Shown piece by piece: positions 58,584 through 64,000 of a DNA stretch of 64,000 nucleotides. Within the stretch, counting starts at the first letter, position 1. Each line of letters opens with the position of its first letter. The translations under genes and the position numbers were made by a program. This stretch comes from DSWT01 sp035420085. Lineage in GTDB: Bacteria; Chloroflexota; Anaerolineae; B4-G1; SLSP01. The notes beneath the pieces are model-generated. The model was not told the origin of the DNA. It was given only the letters and a program-made list of their open reading frames with translations, and made no database searches. Where the stretch lies: positions 54,099-118,098 of the forward strand of contig DAOLUH010000013.1 in assembly GCA_035420085.1 (NCBI GenBank), read 5' to 3'.

Positions 58584-60286
58584 TCTATCGAAATAATATA
58601 CGGATAATGCGGTTGTCCGCCTTCAACCACTTCGAATTCCAGTTCGGGATAATTGTCGCTCAATCTGTCAACCAATTCCTGGGCTTGAGATTCGTTTACC
58701 CCCTCGCCATAATACAAAGTAACCAGTTCGCGATCTTCAAGCTCGACTTCGGCAAGGAGCCAAAATACCGCATCGTCAAAAGAATGGGTGTCTACCACCA
58801 GGTCGCCATCCAGTAAGCCGATGGCGTCGCCCTCACGAACATCAATGCCGTTCAGTTCCACATCGCGGGTGGCCCAGGTGACCTCGCCGGTGATCACGTC
58901 TTTCGCGCTGCGCAACATCGCCGCCACATTGCCATCCAGCGTCGCCTGTTGATCCAAAGCCAACAAGGCCGAGACGCCTTGGGGGATACTGCGGGTGGGC
59001 ACCACAGCAACGCGCTTACGGCTCACCTCAGCCGCCTGTTGCGCCGCCATCAAAATGTTTTTATTATTAGGAAGAATAATGACTTGATCCGAAGCTGATT
59101 GTTCAATGGCGTCCAGAATTTGCGCCGTGCTAGGATTCATCGTCTGCCCACCTTCGATGATTCCGGTCGCACCCAAACTGCGAAACACTTTCTCCAACCC
59201 CGCTCCAGCGGCTACGGCAACCACGCCGATGTGAGGCGCTTCTTCCACCGGCACAAAGAGCGGAACGCCAGGAACCGCAGCTACGTGCGGCGCAGGCGTT
59301 TCACGCCCGGCGATAAACGCCTGGTACTGCGCCTGCATGTCTTCAATGACCACGTCGCGCAGAGAGCCGCATTTTGCGCCGTAGCTGATCGGGATGCCTG
59401 GATCAAGCACGTGGACATGAACCTTGATCGTATGGGAGTCGCCCACGATGAGCGCCGAATCCCCCATCGCCTCAATTGTCGCGCGGATCTCTGGGACGTT
59501 CATGCCGTCGCCGACGAGGATAAACTGTACGTCATAGGGGTAGTTGCTGTCGAAGGACACCGCCTCAGCCGCAAAGTCGTGAGGGGCGATGGCCAGGGAT
59601 TCCGCTGCGCCCACAACCTGCGCGGGACGGGTGACGTCTTCGACCGACAAACCCTGCATGTAGCGCAACATTCCCTCCAGAATCACAAACAATCCCTGGC
59701 CGCCGGAATCAACCACGCCAGCTTGCCGCAACACCGGCAACAACTGAGGGGTACGAGCTACAGCGGACTTAGCCCGTTGGACCATGTGTTCAAACACACG
59801 CTGCAGATCATCGGTCTCTTTGACAACGACGGACGCTTCCTCAGCGACTTCGCGTACCACAGTCAGTATAGTACCCTCTACCGGTTTGACAACTCCCTTG
59901 TACGCGGTCTCTTTCGCTTCATGCATAGCGCCGGCGATGTCGGCGGCGCGCAGTTGCGCCTTCGAGTCTAATCCACGGGCGAAACCGCGCAAAATCTGCG
60001 AGAGGATCACGCCTGAGTTGCCTCGCGCGCCCATCAAGGCGCCATGCGCCACTTTCCCCGCCAATCGCCCGATGTTTTCTTCATCCACGTCAGCAATCTC
60101 GTTCCAGGCCGACGTCATGGTCAAGGTCATATTGGTTCCGGTGTCGCCATCCGGCACCGGAAAAACGTTAAGGGCGTTGATCTCCGCTTGATGTTGGCGC
60201 AACCAGGAGAGGGCCGCCGCGACCATCAACTTCAAATCGTATCCGCTCAGAGTTTCGATGCCTCTATCTCCCACATATTCGCCCAC
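58580..60286 (-). CDS. fakA: FakA-like DAK2-domain kinase
   Basis: 568 residues. DAK2/DhaL ATP-binding domain at the N-terminus (about 15-205) with LNVFPVPDGDTGTNMTLTM (Mg-binding Asp residues) and GALMGARGNSGVILSQILRG. A middle domain follows (about 245-335) and a DegV-like/FakA C-terminal domain (about 350-568; MNPSTAQILDAIEQSASDQV, LPNNKNILMAAQQAAEVS). Phosphorylates fatty acids bound to the DegV partners. It lies 10 nt after the Asp23 gene and before both DegV genes. Confidence 0.9.
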   Translation of the reverse strand: MGEYVGDRGIETLSGYDLKLMVAAALSWLRQHQAEINALNVFPVPDGDTGTNMTLTMTSAWNEIADVDEENIGRLAGKVAHGALMGARGNSGVILSQILRGFARGLDSKAQLRAADIAGAMHEAKETAYKGVVKPVEGTILTVVREVAEEASVVVKETDDLQRVFEHMVQRAKSAVARTPQLLPVLRQAGVVDSGGQGLFVILEGMLRYMQGLSVEDVTRPAQVVGAAESLAIAPHDFAAEAVSFDSNYPYDVQFILVGDGMNVPEIRATIEAMGDSALIVGDSHTIKVHVHVLDPGIPISYGAKCGSLRDVVIEDMQAQYQAFIAGRETPAPHVAAVPGVPLFVPVEEAPHIGVVAVAAGAGLEKVFRSLGATGIIEGGQTMNPSTAQILDAIEQSASDQVIILPNNKNILMAAQQAAEVSRKRVAVVPTRSIPQGVSALLALDQQATLDGNVAAMLRSAKDVITGEVTWATRDVELNGIDVREGDAIGLLDGDLVVDTHSFDDAVFWLLAEVELEDRELVTLYYGEGVNESQAQELVDRLSDNYPELEFEVVEGGQPHYPYIISIE

Positions 60287-60296
60287 GATAAGCCCC

Positions 60297-60653
60297 CTAA
60301 TCCGTATCGCTCACGCGCAACGCCTGAATATGCACATTCACCTTAGCGACCGGCAGCTCCAGGATTTTTTCCACTTGATATTTCACCACATGCTTGATGC
60401 TTTCAGCCACAATTGACACACGCGTCCCATATTCTACCACGACATAGAGGTCAACCGTGATCTTGCCATCACGGAACTGAACTTCCACCCCGCGCTTGCG
60501 GTCAGCGGAAAGAATATCAACCAGACCCGTCGCGAAATTTTTCGGCACCGTTCCAACAACGCCATAACATGTTTGAACAGCCTCGCTAATCACCGAAGCA
60601 ATGGCTGCCGGGGCGACTTCGATTTTCCCCCGAGGTCGTATAGGTTCACTCAT
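60297..60653 (-). CDS. Asp23/Gls24 family protein, upstream of fakA
   Basis: 118 residues. Pattern KIEVAPAAIASVISEAVQTC, YGVVGTVPKN, ITVDLYVVVEYGTRVSIVAE and VNVHIQALRVSD fits the Asp23 family; this form (often called YloU-like) precedes the DAK2 kinase gene in Firmicutes. A role linked to fatty-acid kinase or the envelope is inferred from this conserved order. ATG follows GGAGGAGG. Confidence 0.85.
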   Translation of the reverse strand: MSEPIRPRGKIEVAPAAIASVISEAVQTCYGVVGTVPKNFATGLVDILSADRKRGVEVQFRDGKITVDLYVVVEYGTRVSIVAESIKHVVKYQVEKILELPVAKVNVHIQALRVSDTD

Positions 60654-60730
60654 AAGATCCTCCTCCCAGTTGCGTCTTTTCCTCTTTGTGGTATTATAAC
60701 ACCCGTCATCGAGACAGAAGAGGTGAAACT

Positions 60731-60916
60731 ATGGCAAAATGCGAAATCTGCGGTAAAGTCCCAATGTATGGGCATAATGTAAGTCACTCTAACCGGGCGA
60801 CCAATCGGCAATTCCGCCCCAACATCCAGCATAAGCGGGTGTTGGTTGATGGTGTGTGGCGGCGTATCTACGTTTGCACCCGTTGTTTACGCACGCTCTC
60901 TCGCGGTGATAAGTAA
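60731..60916 (+). CDS. rpmB: Ribosomal protein bL28 (zinc form)
   Basis: 61 residues. MAKCEICGKVPMYGHNVSHS, then SNRATNRQFRPNIQHKRVLV and a second Cys pair CTRC, the C4 zinc-binding L28. Divergent from the Asp23-fakA operon. ATG at 60731 follows GAGGTG; the upstream frame extension has no match. Confidence 0.96.
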   Translation: MAKCEICGKVPMYGHNVSHSNRATNRQFRPNIQHKRVLVDGVWRRIYVCTRCLRTLSRGDK

Positions 60917-60940
60917 CCTACATTCCAATCAAGACTTAAG

Positions 60941-60973
60941 CGACAGCCCCGTTTATCAAGAACGGGGCTGTCG
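60941..60973. terminator. Hairpin between convergent rpmB and rpe
   Basis: CGACAGCCCCGTT (60941-60953) is perfectly complementary to 60961-60973, 7-nt loop. No clear T-tract on either side, so its strength is uncertain, but the position is right for both genes. Confidence 0.65.
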
Positions 60974-60985
60974 CGTTGAAAGCGC

Positions 60986-61648
60986 CTAAACAACTCCACG
61001 CAACGCCCGGATTGCAGCAGCCACGCCTTCAGGCGCAGCAAAGATCGCCGACCCGGCCACCAAATGATTAGCGCCCTGGGCCACAACCAGTGGCGCAGTT
61101 GTGACGTCAATCCCTCCATCCACGGACAGCCAGGCTTCTTGGTCGGCTGCATCGAGAATACTTCGCACCGCCGCAATTTTTGGCAGCATCTCCGGCAGGA
61201 AAGCCTGTCCGCCAAAACCAGGATTGACGGTCATGACCAGGACCAGATCGAGCATGGGCACCACATAGCGCAAAACCGACTCTGAAGTCGCCGGATTTAG
61301 CGCCACCCCCGCCTGGATACCCAGGGCACGGATCTGCTGCAAGACACGGTGCAGATGCGGCGTGGCCTCTGGATGCACCGTTAGCACATCCGCGCCAGCC
61401 TGAGCAAAGACTTCCAGGTAACGTTCTGGACTGGCGATCATCAGATGCACATCGAGCGGCAAGGTGGTGACCTTACGCAACGCTGCGACGACCAGCGGTC
61501 CAATCGTGATATTCGGTACGAAATGACCATCCATGACATCAACATGGATGACATCCGCACCCGCCGCTTCCGCCATCTCGACGGCCGCGCCGAGATAAGC
61601 AAAGTCAGCAGAAAGTATAGAGGGTGCGATACGTACACATCTGTCCAT
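60986..61648 (-). CDS. rpe: Ribulose-phosphate 3-epimerase
   Basis: 220 residues, TIM barrel. RIAPSILSADFAYLGAAVEM (strand 1 with Ser), VIHVDVMDGHFVPNITIGP (metal ligands His, Asp), LPLDVHLMI, VMTVNPGFGGQAFLPEM, and WLSVDGGIDVTTAPLV. Interconverts ribulose-5-phosphate and xylulose-5-phosphate. ATG at 61648 is used; a codon further up begins with residues not found in the family. Confidence 0.95.
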   Translation of the reverse strand: MDRCVRIAPSILSADFAYLGAAVEMAEAAGADVIHVDVMDGHFVPNITIGPLVVAALRKVTTLPLDVHLMIASPERYLEVFAQAGADVLTVHPEATPHLHRVLQQIRALGIQAGVALNPATSESVLRYVVPMLDLVLVMTVNPGFGGQAFLPEMLPKIAAVRSILDAADQEAWLSVDGGIDVTTAPLVVAQGANHLVAGSAIFAAPEGVAAAIRALRGVV

Positions 61649-61802
61649 GACCTGGCTATGATACAACGGATATGGGAAAAGGCAACCAGGGGAAGTGAAC
61701 GGGGCAGCCTTGGCACACCCTTATGTGTAAAAGATGCTGTTTTATGTACATGTACAGAACATTAAAAAAACGTTACAAAACCATTAACGCAAGAAAACAG
61801 TA

Positions 61803-61831
61803 TTGACACGCATTTAGGGAAATGGTATCAT
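61803..61831 (+). promoter_or_regulatory. Promoter of the RpiR-family gene
   Basis: TTGACA (61803-61808), 17-nt spacer, TATCAT (61826-61831), about 50 nt before the start codon. The rest of the 61667-61883 gap shows nothing recognisable. Confidence 0.72.
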
Positions 61832-61883
61832 TGAACATAGTTAAGGGTTTCGCAAAGTTTAATATACAAGCAGGAGGCTGATA

Positions 61884-62771
61884 ATGTTTCGTGACAAAAT
61901 CCAAACCAAGTACGAAGAGCTTTCTCCACGTTTCCGCATCCTCGCCGATTTCATCCTTGAAAATACACTGGATGTTGGTTTTTTGACAGCCACAGAACTG
62001 GCGCGCCGCGTAGGCGTTGATCCCGCGACTGTCGTGCGGTTCTCTCAAGACCTCGGCTATTCTGGCTATCGTGAACTTTCCCGCGAAATTAAACGCTACA
62101 TCAACCAACAGTTGGCGTTACGCTACCAGAAAGGGACCGTCGAAACAGAAGGACTTACAGGGCAAATTGCTACGATGATTGACGAACTAAGCGACCGCAT
62201 CCTGGATATGAAGGCGGATGCGGGACAAATCGCACAGGTTGTCAAGGCCATTCACACAGCGCAACGGGTCCTCATTACCAGCACCGCCGAAGGATACAAC
62301 ATTGCCACCCTATGGAGCACTTACCTCAACCTTCTCGGCATTGAAACGTACCCTGTCCGCGCAGATTACGCCCAGGCCGCCATTCTGCTGCGCGATGCAG
62401 AACCAGAAGACCTGTTGATCGCCATTTCGCTAGGGCTGGGGCCAGACGCCGAAATCGGGCATCTACTCAGCGCGGCAAAGGAACAAGGCGCGCACACCAT
62501 GTCTATCACCACCAGCCCGACGCTGCTACCGGCGCGACAAGCCGACATCAATCTCGTTGTACCATCGAAGACGCCCGCCGGGTATCCTTCGTTCGATACG
62601 CTGATGGCGGTGCTGGCGCTGCTCTGGCAGGCGCTCATCGCAGTTGACCCGGAAAAGACCAAGAACAGCGTGAAGGCCACAATGGGCGCGCTCAATGACC
62701 TGGTGGCGCAAAAGGACAAAGTGCCTACCTACGATGTAGCCGCTTTGCTGCGGCTCTGGGGGCAAGACTAG
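61884..62771 (+). CDS. RpiR/MurR-family transcriptional regulator with SIS domain
   Basis: 295 residues. N-terminal HTH_6 domain (about 1-77; ELARRVGVDPATVVRFSQDL, GYSGYRELSREIKRYI) and SIS sugar-phosphate-binding domain (about 110-245; AQRVLITSTAEGYNIATLW, ISLGLGPDAEIGHLLSAAKE). Such regulators respond to phosphorylated sugars. ATG follows AGGAGG. Divergent from rpe, which suggests but does not prove control of a pentose-phosphate or amino-sugar pathway. Confidence 0.87.
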   Translation: MFRDKIQTKYEELSPRFRILADFILENTLDVGFLTATELARRVGVDPATVVRFSQDLGYSGYRELSREIKRYINQQLALRYQKGTVETEGLTGQIATMIDELSDRILDMKADAGQIAQVVKAIHTAQRVLITSTAEGYNIATLWSTYLNLLGIETYPVRADYAQAAILLRDAEPEDLLIAISLGLGPDAEIGHLLSAAKEQGAHTMSITTSPTLLPARQADINLVVPSKTPAGYPSFDTLMAVLALLWQALIAVDPEKTKNSVKATMGALNDLVAQKDKVPTYDVAALLRLWGQD

Positions 62772-62784
62772 AGAGCAAGACAGA

Positions 62785-62819
62785 AAAAGGGAGGGACTGA
62801 GCGCCCTCCCTTTTGTTTT
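62785..62819. terminator. Intrinsic terminator between convergent rpiR and esterase genes
   Basis: AAAAGGGAGGG (62785-62795) with CCCTCCCTTTT (62804-62814), 8-nt loop, then GTTTTT. Confidence 0.88.
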
Positions 62820-62828
62820 TCGTCACCC

Positions 62829-63863
62829 CTACGGGGTCGGAGTCACCGGCGAGTCTGGCGGCGGGCTTTCCCAAACGGGCAAAGCATCAAAAGAACGCGG
62901 CCAGGTCAAAGTGTAAAAGGCAATATAGTCAGCCATGCTTTCCTGCCACAGCTTGTCAACATGGCCGCCATCGTGAACCTGATAGGTGACATCTGCGCCA
63001 CGCTCTAGCAACACCTCATATAGGCGTTCAGTAGATGCCTTCGCCCAATCCAAATTCCCGGCATCCAAATAAATACGTACTCCCGACAGATCTCCTTTTA
63101 CCAGGAGAAAGGGGTCGTATTGCGGCATAGGACGATTCAAAGCCAACGCCGGACTATGCCCGCCCACAATGCTGAAAATGTCCTGATGGCGGAATGCAAT
63201 CTCCAAAGCCCACACGCCGCCGCGCGAAACACCACCGATAGCCCGTCCGGCCGGATCACGCCAGGTGTTGTAAGTCTGATCAATCAAAGGCACAAGTTCG
63301 TCTATCAACATACCCTCGAAAGACCAGTCCCCGCCGCTCGAATTGACATACAATCCATCTGAACTCACACCGGGCATAACGAGGATTGCCGGTCCGGCGA
63401 TTCCACGAATAACCCAATCATCCAGCAACTCATCCATGCCCAAGGAGTCCCAGTGCCGTTCATCGAGAGGCCAACCGTGCAGCACATATACAACTGGGAA
63501 AGCCTTAGCCGGGTAATCATCATAACACGGGGGCAGATGTACCAGAAAACGCACCTCTTCCCGCATCGCCGTACTCGACAATGAACCGGATTCAGTTCTG
63601 CCGCGAAGATAATTACAGTAATAGGGTGTAGGAGTAGGCAAAGGCAATACGGTAGGTTGAGGAGTAGGTGTCGCTGTAGGTTGGAGTGTGGGGACAACCG
63701 TGACCACGGAAGAAGATACTTCTTGAAGCACCTGTGGCGTCGGCGAAGCAAAGGACGCCGGTTGACTTGCTGCCCCTTCCGCCTCAATACCCTGACAACC
63801 TGCCAATAAGAGTCCTGTGAGCAGAATGACAATAATGACGAAAAATTTACTATGCACTTTCAA
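62829..63863 (-). CDS. Lipoprotein esterase (esterase D / Fes-like alpha/beta hydrolase)
   Basis: 344 residues. Signal peptide with lipobox LLLAGC (about 17-23), a long Thr/Pro/Val-rich linker (about 35-80), then an alpha/beta hydrolase: FPVVYVLHGWPLDERHW (oxyanion region), nucleophile elbow GGVSRGG, and late HDGGHVDKLW with the catalytic His. An extracellular lipid-anchored esterase; substrate unknown. It ends with a short Pro/Thr tail. Confidence 0.83.
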   Translation of the reverse strand: MKVHSKFFVIIVILLTGLLLAGCQGIEAEGAASQPASFASPTPQVLQEVSSSVVTVVPTLQPTATPTPQPTVLPLPTPTPYYCNYLRGRTESGSLSSTAMREEVRFLVHLPPCYDDYPAKAFPVVYVLHGWPLDERHWDSLGMDELLDDWVIRGIAGPAILVMPGVSSDGLYVNSSGGDWSFEGMLIDELVPLIDQTYNTWRDPAGRAIGGVSRGGVWALEIAFRHQDIFSIVGGHSPALALNRPMPQYDPFLLVKGDLSGVRIYLDAGNLDWAKASTERLYEVLLERGADVTYQVHDGGHVDKLWQESMADYIAFYTLTWPRSFDALPVWESPPPDSPVTPTP

Positions 63864-63895
63864 ACCTGCGCTCGTATGTCCGAATATAGAGCATT

Positions 63896-63923
63896 AGTGT
63901 AACACTTCCGGCTTTTTCGTCAA
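63896..63923 (-). promoter_or_regulatory. Possible promoter of the esterase gene
   Basis: On the minus strand TTGACG (63918-63923), 16-nt spacer, TACACT (63896-63901), about 30 nt before the ATG. Confidence 0.5.
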
Positions 63924-63960
63924 GATTTGAGCAGGATACAGGTATATAAACAGCAACAGT

Positions 63961-64000
63961 TCCTTGGCAATGACCTACTCTCCCACCCCGCTACCAGGGC
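63961..64000 (-). rRNA. rrf: 5S ribosomal RNA, 3' end (cut by window edge)
   Basis: Read on the minus strand, the last 40 bases contain GGGTGGGAGAGTAGGTCATT followed by GCCAAGGA, the conserved helix and 3' terminus of bacterial 5S rRNA. The 5' two thirds lie beyond the window. An rRNA operon is therefore expected to the right. Confidence 0.85.

Noticed and set aside
63864..63960. tRNA gene next to the 5S rRNA
   Set aside because: No cloverleaf or T-loop sequence (GTTCGAATC-like) could be found here or elsewhere in the window by eye; a tRNAscan run would settle it.

Overview
The window looks like chromosomal sequence of a bacterium of the phylum Chloroflexota, most likely class Anaerolineae. 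This is inferred from gene content: two long LAL/MalT-type LuxR regulators next to DUF4386 membrane-protein cassettes, a core operon Asp23 - FakA - DegV - DegV - RecG - CoaD, a CIRCE-controlled groESL pair and many Pro/Thr-rich lipoproteins. The sequence is GC-rich, with AT-richer islands (about 1.4-1.8 kb and 9.9-12.4 kb). No phage, transposase, tRNA or CRISPR array was seen. A 5S rRNA gene is cut by the right edge.

Layout. 0-8 kb: sugar and accessory metabolism (partial polysaccharide deacetylase, membrane methyltransferase, a very large putative six-hairpin glycosidase, an MFS exporter, a Gfo/Idh/MocA dehydrogenase). 8-24 kb: two minus-strand cassettes of the same design. Each has a LAL-type LuxR regulator, then an intergenic promoter carrying a conserved AGTGTC-N8-GACACT palindrome over the -35 region, then a run of small membrane proteins (DUF4386, DUF6326) and zinc-free quinone-oxidoreductase-like enzymes, several of them decayed. 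24-26.6 kb: galactonate-dehydratase-like enzyme, a four-helix-bundle (23S-IVS-type) gene bounded by perfect inverted repeats, and a UroD-family methyltransferase. 26.8-34.5 kb: P-type ATPase with a GbsR/MarR-like regulator, then a methyltransferase island with three leucine-carboxyl-methyltransferase-fold paralogues. 34.6-37.3 kb: a PEP-synthase/rifampin-phosphotransferase-like enzyme.

37.4-39.3 kb is the most notable locus: arsR - hgcA - hgcB, the mercury-methylation gene pair behind a Cys-rich ArsR regulator with a clear palindromic operator. It is followed by groES-groEL under CIRCE, then dtxR-feoA-feoB-feoC (iron uptake) with a 24-bp palindromic operator. 44.9-50.2 kb: LysM protein, a REC-ParA (CpaE-like) protein, 3-methyladenine glycosylase and a cyclic-2,3-diphosphoglycerate-synthase-like GTPase.

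50.3-61.7 kb is core genome: rpmF-fabD-fabG-asp23-nusB from a strong promoter, and asp23-fakA-fakB-fakB-recG-coaD upstream. Fatty-acid synthesis (FabD, FabG) and fatty-acid phosphorylation (FakA with two DegV/FakB carriers) therefore sit together. rpmB, rpe, an RpiR regulator and a lipoprotein esterase close the window.

A second theme runs through the window: many short inverted-repeat elements of different families, in intergenic gaps and also in frame inside coding sequences (glycosidase, PEP-synthase-like gene, first LAL regulator). Comparing the two LAL cassettes gives direct insertion evidence, including a 91-bp MITE-like element with 10-bp terminal inverted repeats and an 8-bp target duplication whose empty site is preserved in the other cassette.
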